From Thuidium tamariscinum (taxonomy: Eukaryota > Streptophyta > Bryopsida > Hypnales > Thuidiaceae), in contig OX344758.2 in NCBI GenBank assembly GCA_947034885.2, positions 21,355,067-21,419,066 of the forward strand: a stretch of 64,000 bases of DNA, read 5' to 3'. Each line of letters starts with the position of its first letter. The stretch's first letter is position 1. The translations under genes were made by a program, and so were the position numbers. Of the stretch, positions 34,548-46,000 are shown piece after piece. The notes below the pieces were generated by a model, which saw only the letters and a list, made by a program, of their open reading frames with translations, did no database searches and had not been told where the DNA came from.

Positions 34548-35762
34548 GGGTGATTGCAAGAAACCATTAGAAAAATTATGAACCCAAGGAATGCCCCCGA
34601 GTTTTGGTAGTGCAAGCCTAATTCAAGTGGCCTAGATTGCCCTATAGTCTTGTCCTTCAACTTGACTTGAAACATTAATATCTTGTGTGATGTACATATT
34701 TGCTAAGACGTGTCAATCCAAAAAAAATATTGGGAAAAAGATACAATGCGTACTTCACAAGTTATAAAATATTTAATCATGCTTCAAACTTCTCTTGTTG
34801 TACACAATGCATAGGCTCTTCAATTAAATACAAGCTAGCATGGTACCACAAGTCACTTTCATGATGAAGTAGAGCAACTCTCGGCCAATGGGAGTAGAGT
34901 TTCATGTTCCAAAGCCATCATGATTGTTAGCATTCATCTTGAGCGGAAATAGGGGAATTGTCTTGGTCAATAAATATTGAAGTACAATTAAAGCAATTAA
35001 TCGGGGTCTTGAGATTTCATTTTAAGGGGCACTCTTTGGGTTCATAATTTTCCTAATGCACTTGTCTTTTTTTTGTCCCCTTGACCTTTACGAGGTAGTT
35101 TTTTGCTCAGAACTTTTTCATCTTTTGTTCATTTAACTTTTAACTTGAAATGAATGTGCCTACAAAAGTTTTACATTTTGTGTAATTTTTTTAATTTTTT
35201 CAAAATTATTTTACTATTTTTAAACTGCCCCCAATTGGGTGTCTACTTTGGCCATTTGGGAGGGGGGATTTAGTCCTATTTTTGACCCAAAAATGAAAAT
35301 TTTGAGCTGAAAATTGGCATGCAAGGACCTCACCTAAAGTCACACAAGACCACAAAGAGATTTTTTGAAAATACTATACTGTTCAACATCCACATGTCGT
35401 CAAAGTGGCTGACTTTGCGCAAGTTTAGAGAATTGAATTAATTTTTTTCAAAGATGAAATTTTTTGAAAAAGAAAGACCTTTACTTGGAAAAAAAACAAT
35501 TTTTTCATTTTCATTTTATGAATTTTTTTACTATTTTTACCAAATTAGTGAAAAAGAGCTATTTTCATTGTATTTTCCATTGTCTATAACATTTAGAGAA
35601 ATTTTTTCTTAGGTCTGAATTTCAAGAGACATGATATTCTCATTTCTCTTCAAATTATTCATATTTTTTTTAATTTAAAAAAAATTATTTCAAAGGGTCA
35701 CTAAACTCACTAATTTTGAGCCATTTTGAGCCAAAACCGGTAAGTGTTTCTTGCAACGACCC
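34548..35762. mobile_element. TTGCAAGAAAC-family MITE with nested element
   Basis: Left end GGGTGATTGCAAGAAAC, right end GTGTTTCTTGCAACGACCC. Without the nested CATTAG element it is about 721 bases, the family's usual size. The interior (AAGTTTTACATTTTGTG, CAAGGGGAC in reverse) matches 15426 and 38427. Confidence 0.85.
34565..35058. mobile_element. CATTAG-ended MITE nested in the 34548 element
   Basis: Left end CATTAGAAAAATTATGAACC and right end GGGTTCATAATTTTCCTAATG; the inverted repeat continues into GGAATGCCCC / GGGGCACTCT. It sits directly behind the left terminal repeat of its host. Confidence 0.8.
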
Positions 35763-36108
35763 TGCTAACTAAAACAAGTATAGATTGGAGATGGTCATTG
35801 AACTAACTTGGGGTATTTTACTTTTCTTCTCACAATTTGGTTGAAGCTCTTTAGACAAATTGTGGGAAAAACTATAAATTGACTACAAAACATTCAATTA
35901 TCATGGTTAAGGGTCATTATAGTACTTCAATCATCATTATTTAACTCCTACAACCAATTCACCAAGTTTAATTTAGCACAGCTCATTAGTTATCTAATAC
36001 AAAACTTCACTTGGTCTTGGAGCAACAGTTGTGGGGTTGGAACAAAACACTAAGTTAGCATGAGAAATGGCGTGAAATCATGGAATAAGCTGGAGCCCGG
36101 TCACATCT
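35763..36108. other. AT-rich intergenic DNA
   Basis: No gene or repeat end is recognised. Confidence 0.4.
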
Positions 36109-36302
36109 ATAGTAGTGCGACAAGCTGTTTGCGGAGGTCATTTTGCCCCTGCACAAAATGCTGGAACGTTTTATTTGCAATCAAAGACCCCAAATTAATT
36201 TAGGGAGCTGCTAATATAAGCACAAACACGGCACAAACTAGAGGGCTTTTTTTTACTTTCACCCTTGCCTGGAGCTCCGCAAACGGCTCGTCTCACTACT
36301 TT
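36109..36302. mobile_element. small GTAGTG-ended MITE
   Basis: Inverted ends GTAGTGCGACAAGCTGTTTG (near 36114) and, from the right, GTAGTGAGACGAGCCGTTTG, both continuing CGGAG. About 190 bases. The resemblance may extend outward to GAGCCCGGTCA / GAGCCCGATCA on both sides. Confidence 0.65.
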
Positions 36303-37346
36303 AGACAAAACCCTGGAGCCCGATCATGGCTATTATCCCTCCCGCTTCGGACTCGGATCATACGTAGAGCACTGTAGCTAGCTGACAGTTCTCTCTCTCT
36401 CGCTCTTAGAAGCACCGAGCCTTGGTATCAGCTTCTCTCGATCAGTCCGCTTGATTACTCGGTTCAAATTCCAATGCGACTTACCTATACACAATTGCTG
36501 GATCGATTTCTTCGGGAAGCATTGATCGATAAATGCGTACTAGGTGACATGAATACCAGTTTCAGGGAGAGAACGTGCTATGGACGAGAGGTTTCTTCCC
36601 GGCCTAATCACTTCGGGTAGTCGGGGACGTATCGTGGTTGAACAGATTTGCATCCAGGTAGCATGCATTGTGAGACTCTTCCGTGCCGTCTGTTTGTGGA
36701 GGCTGGTGTCAGGATTTGTAAGGCACGCACATTTGTCAGGCGGCTTGGTACATGCAAGTAAGTGAAGCATGCAACCGTACCTGCATATATATACGGCATT
36801 TGAATTTCTATGGCCTGGGTAGCTAGTCCATGCTTGATCTCTGTCACACAGGCTTGCGTGTCCTTTGTGAAAACTCTTCTGGCCTGGCGGCTTCGATCAG
36901 AATTCTGTTGAAATCTAGCTAGGAGCTAGCATCTGGAGTAAATATCAATGACCTCGCTAGCTTAGAGGTAGAACGAAAACTTGGGATAGTTTGGACCCTC
37001 ATATATGTAAATCACAAATTATCTCTGCAGAGAGAAACGAAGGAGAGGCAGCAGGTAGAATTGTGATGAGCCGTGCAAGCAATCGTGGTTAGAGTCTACT
37101 CGATCAGAAGGTGTGTTCTCATTGCATGTTACTTTAAGTTTTCAAAATTCACCAATGTACCGGCTTTTATACAAAATCGATTTTCGAATTCCTCACGCAA
37201 ACGTGCGTCATTTCGTGGAAGTAAGCCCTTCATTCTCAATTTTGTATGTGCAGGTACTCAATCGATCAGTTGTTAGGGGCCAGGGGCAAATTAAATTCAC
37301 GCTACTTGGATTTGAAGCGTCCGTGTGCCTTACTCGAGCTCCAACA

Positions 37347-38069
37347 ATGCCGTGCGAGAGCGCCACTGTAGATGAAGAATACCAGGTAGTGGTACAACTC
37401 CCGAGGACTTTCTCAGAACGACGTCGGGACTGTGAGAATGCTCTCGGACGAACCTGGACACCCTTCAATATTCCCAGTTGGTTGCTCATCTACTACATCG
37501 CCATCATCCTCTCTGCATCATTCTTTTTCGGGGTCTTGTGGTGGATCATCATCCTGGTTTCGTACTGTCAAAAGACACCGGGTCTCGGCCTGGAAGACGT
37601 GAGCATCCGCGAGATGGTCTTGTACCGAAACTCCACCACCACCACGGCATGGCTTGTGAAGAGCGACATCAACGTCAACCTGACAACGTGGAACCCGAAC
37701 ACGGTGGATAGGTGCTTCACCACGTACCACCGCATGGTGGTGAGCGTCTCTTACAAGGATCAGCTCCTTCTGCGGCAGGAAGTGCCGCTGGGGTTTAAGC
37801 TGAAGCCTCGAGGAAAGCGTCCTGTGGCGCTGGACTTGCGGGGGGATGGCTACACCGTGCAGAAAGACCTGGGGTCGCTGTTGCAAGTGGATCTTCGAAA
37901 CGCCAGCGCTGTGGACTTGGATTTTTCCTTTTATACTCGGTTCTTAAGAAATCGCAAGGCCGGGTGGATGGGCATGTGCTGCGAATTGGTAGCCAATGCG
38001 CCGCAGAATTCTTCTTCCCAACTGAATTCTACTGGTGGCCTTGTTTGGTCTTCTTGCCAGTCCTGTTAA
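37347..38069 (+). CDS. NDR1/HIN1-like (LEA_2) membrane protein, paralog B
   Basis: An intronless gene of 240 residues. An upstream open frame reaches 37113, but the start at 37347 matches paralogs A and C. The sequence is almost identical to paralog A in the N-terminal 34 residues and from WWIIILVSYCQ to the end (VKSDINVNLTTWNPNTV, QEVPLGFKLKP, GGLVWSSC). The membrane segment between them is different: A has SLIWKLLCYLFLALF where B has NIPSWLLIYYIAIIL. A one-codon gain there is offset by a one-codon loss at FLRN(DH/R)KAG. The same membrane topology is expected, with a cytosolic N terminus and the LEA_2 domain outside. The exact function is unknown. The reading frame is intact, so both duplicates look functional. 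Confidence 0.87.
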   Translation: MPCESATVDEEYQVVVQLPRTFSERRRDCENALGRTWTPFNIPSWLLIYYIAIILSASFFFGVLWWIIILVSYCQKTPGLGLEDVSIREMVLYRNSTTTTAWLVKSDINVNLTTWNPNTVDRCFTTYHRMVVSVSYKDQLLLRQEVPLGFKLKPRGKRPVALDLRGDGYTVQKDLGSLLQVDLRNASAVDLDFSFYTRFLRNRKAGWMGMCCELVANAPQNSSSQLNSTGGLVWSSCQSC

Positions 38070-38426
38070 CATCTCTCCTGACCGGGGCAAACCATTGCAA
38101 GAAACCATAGCAATTCCTGGTCCAGTTGGAGGAACATAGATGCTTTTAGAAGAAATCATAAGCAGTTCTTGTGGCTCTGAGAATGATGTCCAGAGCAAAC
38201 TGTTGAGAAGTTGGTGGAAGAGCCTAATGCATGGCCAGTGAGAGACTATGGAGGACAACTTCTAGTAGCCAAGATGGTGTCTCAATGGGTAACATGAGAT
38301 CTGTTTTAATCTTCAGTTCTTCTAGGTGTTGAATTGTTCAAATAGTTATGGGCCGGATTTGTTGGCTTCGGGTACTATAGTTGAGGTGAGTGGAAATGAA
38401 ATGTGAGGATGTTTGAGTGAGTTGGT
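38070..38426. other. 3' flank of NHL gene B
   Basis: Noncoding, collinear with 24360-24725 of copy A. Confidence 0.5.
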
Positions 38427-38966
38427 GGGTGATTACAAGAAACACTTCATGTTTTTGGTCATAAATTTGTAGTAATATGCAATACTAGTAGTACAGTGCA
38501 TCAGCATTGTGTTTGCAAATCTTAATCATTGATTTTTTTTAGACAAGATAATGTTCACACTTCAATAAAAAAAATTCTTCTATGAAATTTTTTCCTTCTT
38601 CATAGCCTTTTCATAAAAGAAGGTCACTTTAATCCCATGTATGCAACATAAAAACTCATTGTCAGTCCTTGTAATGTTAGTAGACCTCCAACTTGTCCAA
38701 TTTGTGGCTTTAAATTCGAATTTCTAGGTCAAAAATAGGACTAAAACCTCCTGAAATGGTCATGGAGACACCCAATAGGAGGAAGTTTAAGAATAGAAAA
38801 CTAATTTTTTTTAAATTGAAAAAATTACTCAACATATAAAACTTTTGTGTGCACCTATATTTCAAATTTCAAGCCCAAATGATAGAAGATGCAAAAGTTA
38901 TGAGCAAAAAACTACCTGTTGGAGGTCAAGGGGACAAAAAAAGAACAATTATTTCTTGCAATCACC
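38427..38966. mobile_element. TTGCAAGAAAC-family MITE, insertion specific to copy B
   Basis: Left end GGGTGATTACAAGAAACACT, right end AATTATTTCTTGCAATCACC, flanked by TTGG on both sides. Copy A has uninterrupted DNA here (GTTTGAGTAGGCCTTGGC near 24715). The interior includes AGTTATGAGCAAAAAACTAC, shared with 15426. Confidence 0.88.
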
Positions 38967-39583
38967 TTGGCCCTGGCTTACTTTGAAATGAATCTCAAAC
39001 ATTTTAGGGTCAAACAATCCAAGGATATTCCCTGGCACTTGGACGCAAGACAAATTCTTTGGAACCTTTTTACCATCATTTGTTTTATAAACTCTACATT
39101 TGATGGTGCAAAATTTGTTGTTTATCTTGCAAAATAGATGCATTGATTAGTAGTTGCTCATTTGAGCAATTTTGGAGAAAATTGTGAGCAGATTGAGGTT
39201 GTGGGAAGTTTTTCTATGAGGGAAGATAAGAAATATGGGGATAGCCAAATTTTCAAAATTTCATTCCAAAAATTAAAATTGCTATAAATTTCAAGAGCCA
39301 AAAAGTGTAGTGCCAATCACTAAGGACTTCCAATTCTAATCATTCTAGAACTGCTTTCTTGCTTAGTTCTTCCTACTTCTTTGCTCACTAATTTGGAAAA
39401 TGAGTCATAACCTTACTAGTCCTAGCCTTGAAATGGATTTTAATAAACAACAATTTAGGCTTCAGTTGGAAATTTCTTCTACCCTTGTTTAGAATTACTA
39501 CACTCCTAGGTGCTAGGTGTGGTTGACAATTGGTGATACTACCTTGGTAGAGCTAATTGCAACCCAACAATTGCTTCTCTTGT
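38967..39583. other. noncoding DNA of copy B
   Basis: Collinear with about 24730-25455 of copy A; no coding region is seen. Confidence 0.5.
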
Positions 39584-40188
39584 AGGAGAGGGCTCTAAAA
39601 TTGAGTGGACATTTTCAACCATCTAGTAGGGGCTCTGAAATGGACATGTGATTTTGAAAAAATGAACTCTGGATTACAATGGAGCTTCATGAGATTTGTT
39701 TATACTTCTTCAATAGATGATTTAAGAACCAGACTTGGTTCATTCCTAACTAAGTGGCTATGTGTCTACTAATTTAATTCAAAATTAGAATTCATTGTTC
39801 TTGAACTACCTTCCTACAAGTATTGAAAAATCTGAAATAATGATTAAATCAAGCATTCATTTTAGATTTAGAAAGGGACACTTTTTGAAACCATTTCAAT
39901 TACTTTACACATGTTGCAATGCTAGTTTTTGAACAAGCTGTGATTTTTTTCCAAACTATGCATGGATGGGTTTCCAAGGCCTATGATCATAAATAGGAAC
40001 CTCTACTAGATTGTGTTTGAAAATTCATAACTAATTCAATAATGATTCAAAAAATATGAAACGACTTGTGTTAGATTCCTTGTCTATTTCTCTTTGATTG
40101 AAGAATAAAGTAAAAATATTTCCATCTTAGAAGATACATGAAAAAGGCAGACCAGCCCTTAGATGAGCGGTTTTTGAGCCTCCTCCCT
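39584..40188. mobile_element. AAGGTAGGAGGCTC-family MITE, insertion specific to copy B
   Basis: Left end AGGAGAGGGCTCTAAAATTG, right end TTTGAGCCTCCTCCCT. The flanks are TGT and TAC; copy A has a single TTAC at the empty site (TTGCTTCTCTTACAAG near 25450), compatible with a 3-bp duplication. Confidence 0.85.
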
Positions 40189-40546
40189 TACAAGTCTAGA
40201 CTCCTCTAACAATATAAAAATATCACCTATGTTAGGTTTCACTAGTGATAATGATTATCTACTTATTTGAACCTACAACAAACATTTTCTTGTACAAAGG
40301 ACACTAATTTGGCATGAAGAATGTCAACTGGCTCAGGAAGAACGGGTGAAGGATACTCGGTTGAGCCTGAATAATAACTGCCTGTGCAATTGATGCAACA
40401 ATGATCAATTGTACTCCTTGCCCCAAAGAAGAACTTTTCTTTTTATTGCCATGGCGGGGCTGGTAACCTTCACATGCACCTCAATGGTATCTCCATGGTC
40501 AAATTTACCAGTGTAATCTCAAGTAGTTCATCACCATGATGCAACA

Positions 40547-40875
40547 TAAGGTAGAAGGCTCAATAATCACCCATCTAAGGGCTGAAATTGAATTTTGGAA
40601 GGTGAAACGTCTTAAAATATTTTTCAGTGTATTTTTTTTGAAAGATAAGTGAAATTGACATTGAACCCAAGTCGTTTCATATTTTTTGAAGCTTTGTAGA
40701 ATTAGTTATCAAATTTTGAAGTTGAAAGGACATAGGGCTCAAAAATGGTAGCCTAGCTAAAATGTACACTCTTAGTACACTACTAAGAACTATGAAAAAG
40801 CAACATGTACAAACTCTATACATTTAAGGCAGGGCACCATTTTAGAACCCGCTCCATTTTAGAGCCTTCTACCTT
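40547..40875. mobile_element. AAGGTAGGAGGCTC-family MITE, insertion specific to copy B
   Basis: Left end ATAAGGTAGAAGGCTC, right end GAGCCTTCTACCTTA. AAC flanks both sides, and copy A reads ATGATGCAACCCAACCCA near 26900 without the insert. Shorter than its relatives. Confidence 0.85.
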
Positions 40876-41094
40876 AACCCATCTGTACACCTGCAATTGA
40901 TGCACATACACTTGGAAAACCAATCTCCTGAAACACTATACAGAATAGAAAGTGTCTCCTCAATGATCTTTTTAGGGTTAGTGGATAAACGAACAATGTA
41001 CCTATTCATTCAAGAAGTTGATCATTTTTGATGGACTACCTCTATGATATGAATTATCAATCCTATTTTATAAGTTAAGAAAGTGTCCCCAAAC

Positions 41095-41560
41095 TTAGTT
41101 ACCTTCTCTTGCATGTTTTGACATTCCACTGTTCACACTGGGTGCAAGCAGAAACTTCTTGAGTTGTAACATCTTTCTTTACCTCAATCCTATTCCAACA
41201 AGGCCATTTCAAGGTTAGTTTCCTTTTCAGTTAATCCCTCCTTGACAACTTTCCATGGTTGCAGATTGATCTCAAAGTTGGAGAGGTTATATGAAACTCC
41301 AAGGTTTATACACATTTCTTTTGGGGACAAAATTCACACCAAATGATCTATTAAGTTAAGAACCTTCTTCACTTTTAATTTGTAATGCAACATTACTGCC
41401 TCCAGTTCTTCCTCAATTTTCTGGGGATGCCAAGCCACACCCGCTTCAAAAAAATCTACATTCATGGTGTCCAGTGTTGGTTGTAGATTCAAGTAACTCT
41501 AACTTCACTTTAGCAAGGGGGTGTTGGACATTTGAACAACCGACATGTCATCAATCACAA
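41095..41560 (-). pseudogene. decayed coding region, copy B
   Basis: Homologous to the region at 27260-27838 but with deletions and frame changes. The block corresponding to SYAWHPDKMEEELGG is broken, and no long frame remains. Near 41115-41220 the minus strand still spells a Cys-X2-Cys-like piece (CTQCEQWNVKTCKRR) that is altered in A. The product is not recognised. Confidence 0.4.
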
Positions 41561-41751
41561 AAATTCCGACTTAATTATTCCAAATTCTTCAATATGTTGC
41601 GATCACAAAAATTGTAAGAGCACATATAACATTCAGTAGCAAGGTTGGCATTGCCTTGGTTCTAAAGTGATGGTGTGGAATATGCCTCACCATCATTGTA
41701 GAGGCATGGCGTGCTACTGAATGTTATGCAGTAGTATGATTGTGGAGGTCA

Positions 41752-42668
41752 TTGGGTATTGAAAATGTTGAGATTCTGATAATGTCCCTATTTTGGAACA
41801 TGTACCAAATTCATCTTCAGAATTGACAATTTCAAAAAAATCATCTTGAAGTACTACTTGGAAGAATAATTTGGAATTGAGATGCCAGTAAAAGTTGTAG
41901 AGTTTGAGTTTTAGAGTCTATCCATGAATATGGTTAGATTCACGTGTCCAATGCTATCACCAACATTTTTCTATAGATTTTGGAAGGAAAAATTCAAAAA
42001 TCCTTCTAAATTCAATTACAAGCATAATATTGTCATTTTTTGAGTAAATTTTGTACAAATGGATTTGAAATGAGGTTATCTTGACATAGTGAATTTTTGA
42101 AATTTTTTAATGTTCTTTGATTCTGTGACCTCATTTTTGCAACTCCAAGTTTGAACTAGAGTCATGCAATTTTGGCTTGATCAACCACTTGATATACTTT
42201 CACATTTATAATTTTAGAAAAATATGTATTCTAATAACTCCAAATCCAACCCTTGAATAGAACAACTACTTTATAAATTATAAAGTACCTAAAGTTGCAA
42301 ATTAGAATGACTTTCATCAAAGCTGGAATGAGAAAAAAATTGATTTTCATCTGTACATCATCTAAAGATCATGACAATCTGACATTGTCCAGAAAGTGGA
42401 AAGCTAAAACCTGCCTTCCAAAGTAGACCCAACAGAATAAATTTTGATTTCACGAGGATAAAAGTGGAAAAGTCTTCTATTTTGTGTCTAAGGTATGTAT
42501 TGAAGCTAATTTGGGGGATCTTGATTGCAAATATGAGTTTAGAATTTACAAAAAATAAAAAATTCCTACATTTTCTTCCAAGGTAAATCCACCTTGTTAG
42601 GCCCACCTTGGAAGGCAAGATTTAACATCCTGCGTCCAAAAATTGGACATTGGAGTGCTTCCGGGTTA
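41752..42668 (-). mobile_element. GACGTCCAATT-type TTAA repeat, copy 2
   Basis: Inverted relative to 32485-33065 and 62903-63450. The right end reads GGACATTGGAGTGCTTCCGGGTTAA. Longer than the other copies because of a nested inverted-repeat element at about 42406-42618. Confidence 0.75.
42406..42618. mobile_element. nested CTTGCCTTCCAAGG-ended MITE
   Basis: Left end CCTGCCTTCCAAAGTAGACC, right end read inward CTTGCCTTCCAAGGTGGGCC. Absent from the other two copies of the surrounding repeat. Confidence 0.65.
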
Positions 42669-43000
42669 AGGGAGAAACACCCATTCCCGAATGTGTCCCT
42701 TGTAGTGAAATGTAGACTCACCCAATTGCATAAGTAGAGTTCCCTTAATTTGTTCACTACATGCTTGATTCTAATTGGATGACACATTTCAAGGAGACGT
42801 ATAAATATCTGATTGGCTCACTATTGATTTTAGCAGAGTTCAGTTTAGGGTACACCTATAGGACAGTTCCAATGGTCTAGGGAGCCAACACTTGAAAATT
42901 TATAGTTTTTATATATTGTACCCAAAAAAACTAATTTTTTTTTAATATTTATGATTTTCACTTGCTAATACTAGGAAAATATCATTTCTAGAAAAAGATG
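42669..43000. other. AT-rich DNA left of the LINE
   Basis: No gene is recognised. It ends at the LINE target site. Confidence 0.4.
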
Positions 43001-43015
43001 CCTCCTACTATGCTG
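43001..43015. repeat. LINE target site duplication, left copy
   Basis: CCTCCTACTATGCTG, identical to 48691-48705. It directly abuts the 3' end of the minus-strand element. Confidence 0.93.
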
Positions 43016-43075
43016 TGAAAGCCACAAAGGGCTGGGCGGGGGCGCGGGGCCCCTTCAAACACAAGCAAAGAAAGA

Positions 43076-46000
43076 TTACAATTTTAACTCGTCAGGCAAG
43101 TCGAAGTTCCAATCTCTAAGCCCAGGGTGCAAAAACACCGGGGACCACAGTAAGCTGAAGCTAGTCTGAGTATCAGCTAATCTGTCTTGGTTCTTGATTC
43201 TGGCTCTAAAGTCCTGTCTAATGGCCATACCCGTGTGAATGGTAGAGAGCCAAGCAGCATGTATAACTTTGTTTCTGCTAAATTCCTGGGTGCCGTATTT
43301 GCACGCGCATCTCTGGACCCATATGTGCCAAACAATGAAAGATCTATAAATGTCCCAAGGTTGGAAAGCATACGTATATTTGTCTAAAGTAAAGCTATCC
43401 TGTACGCTAATCCTACCTATGATTACATCCTTGAAGCTCCTGAGTCTGGGAACGCTGTGAGAGCTGCTGACCAAGTTAAACCTGGTCCATATGGCGCTCA
43501 CCTGCCTGCATTCCCAAAAGAGGTGAGTAGCCGTTTCCAGCTGGTGGCCGCAGATGGGGCAACCCACAGTAGCCGAAGGAATTCTTTTCTTAAGCCAATC
43601 TCCTGTTACAATACCTCTATTGAGGGTTTGCCATAGAAGCGTCGCTGGTTTTCTTGGTCTGCTTTTGTGCCACAACAATTTGTACGTACGCTGTCTGTGC
43701 TCCAGGGTGAAGTTCTGGTCCATTAGGGCCTTCATCCCAACTGGAATATCCGAGTTGGATTTAAGCCCCACTGCGTAGCCTCGTTTTACTTTATAAGCGT
43801 AGAATGGCTCACGTGGGAGTACACCAATTTTCTCCCAATCCCATTCTCCTGGGTCCCAAGGTAAGTCTTGTAGATGGGCATTTCTAAAATGCCACACCGA
43901 GTCTGGTGTCTTTGGGGGGGTGACAGGGTTGCATTCTTCAAAGGCTCTAGAAGATGCTGACCATCTGACCGTTCTGATTGCTTGCATTTCACCTGTTGGG
44001 AGAGGGAGCTGATCTTCATCCTCGATTAAGAGCTCTGAATTGTCCTGAGCCGTGTAACTTCTGACCTCTCCCGATACCTGGTTGTGGTAGAAAATCTTGG
44101 AGCTCCGTGTATGCTTTAACCAAGCAATTCTACCCCTGCTCCTGTAAGCTCTGGGTTCCCACGGTATATGGCTGATGATCTTCAGCCGTCTTCGCCTCCT
44201 GTAATCTGTGATTGCGCCTTTCTTCGGAAGGGCTTTCTGTATTCCTTCTCCTGTGAGCCAGTCTTGTCTACTTTCGTCCCAGAAATGTTTAACCTGTGTT
44301 AAGCCTTCTTGCGCCCACAGGTGAAGTCCCATATTTGGGCCCATTCCCAACCTAGACTCTTCAGACTCCTTAATCAAAGGGTTTCCAAATAGGGGCTGCC
44401 GGAGGACCTCTGAGATAATCTCCGGCCTTTTCTGCATGAGATTCCCCCTGATCGAAATGAATGCTTTGAAGCAAGCTTTCATTAAAGGGGAGTGATTCTC
44501 GTCCTTTATGCCGTGGCTAAATAAGATCCATGAGGGGGACCTGTGCCATTTAGAATCTCCTTTCGGTTTGCCCTTATCAATTTTGTATCTCATTAAAGCT
44601 TTCCATGGTTCTTCACCCGGGGATAAGCTCCTTATCACCAGTTTGGCTAAGAGTGCCTGTGTCTGCAAATGTGGGTCTATAAGACCAAGGCCTCCCTGCT
44701 GTATGGGGAGGATACACGTGGCCCAATGCACTCTTGCTGCTGCTTTCCCAGCATCCTTGCCTGTCCAGAGGTACTGAGTAATCAAGCCTCGAATTTTGTC
44801 ACAGATCTTGGGCGATATTCCACAGCATGCCGCCACATACCAGCATGTGGCTAAGAGAACCTGGTTACAAATTAAGACCCTTCCCGCTTGAGATACTATC
44901 TTTGAGGCCCAGCTCCGTAATTTCTTCTTCAGGAGCTCCAGCAGAGGTTCTGTGTTAACATCTGTAGGTAAGCGGAAGCCAACCAATGGTCCCAAGTATC
45001 TGACTCCCAAGCCCTCCGGGACCCATTGGAGACCTAACTCCTGTCCCCATTCAAAATGCTGCCTATTTCTTGACGCCCATATTGCCCTAGTTTTTTCCCA
45101 GTTAATTTTAGAACCCGAGGCTAGGCAGTATAATTCCAGGACTGCTGCCACTCTTCTGAGGTTTTCCTTCGTCCCTATCGGGTACAAGGACGCATCGTCT
45201 GCGAACATGGCGTCTGTGACCCTTTTCCCATTTGGAAGCCTGAAACCCTGAATACCATATCTCTTGTCTTCGAGGAGAAAACCTAATGCGTCAGCTACCA
45301 CTATGAATAGGAAGGGGGCCAATGGGCAGCCCTGCCTTACTGATCTAGTGAGGTCAAAATCCTCGCTTAATTCTCCATTTACTAAAACCGCAGAAGTGGG
45401 TTTTTCATAGAGAGCCATGACTCCTTTAATGAAATCCGGATGGAATCCTCTTTTCTTCATCACCTCCTTCATAAAGGGCCATGATATTCGATCAAAAGCT
45501 TTCTCAAAATCTAACAAAAGGAGAACCAGATCCTGTCCTGATACTTCCGCATAGTGCATAGATTCTTGCGCTAAGAATATGTTGTCGATAATGCTTCGGC
45601 CACGCACATATCCTGTCTGGTTGGGTCTAATTATCTTCGGAAGGATTTGCTGTAGTCTTCTCGCCAGAATTTTGGCCACGATCTTGTAAAAGGATGAGAG
45701 AAGTGTGATTGGTCTATAGTTTCTAATTAACGTTCCATCTCCTCCCTTGGGTAAAAGGGTGATAACTCCCTTGTTGTGCTCATGTGTCAATGCCCCTGCT
45801 TGGAGGGCTTCTCTAACGGCCAGCAGAACATCGTCCTCTACCTCTTCTTCGCATAACTTGAAAAAGTCAGTTGGGATTCCGTCCGAACCTGGAGCATGTC
45901 CCGATGTGAGTTCGGAGATGGCTTCCCTCAGCTCCTGCCTTGTGACTTCTCCTTGAAGGATCTGGTTGTGCTTGTCCGAAACGTCTTTGGGGATGCTTCT

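Larger units (their letters stand above)
36430..41730 (+). repeat. segmental duplication, copy B
   Basis: Direct copy of 22820-28100. It contains an NHL gene and three insertions absent from A (38427-38966, 39584-40188, 40547-40875), and lacks A's foldback element. The far end (GTGTGGAATATGCC near 41671) matches A near 28031. Confidence 0.9.
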
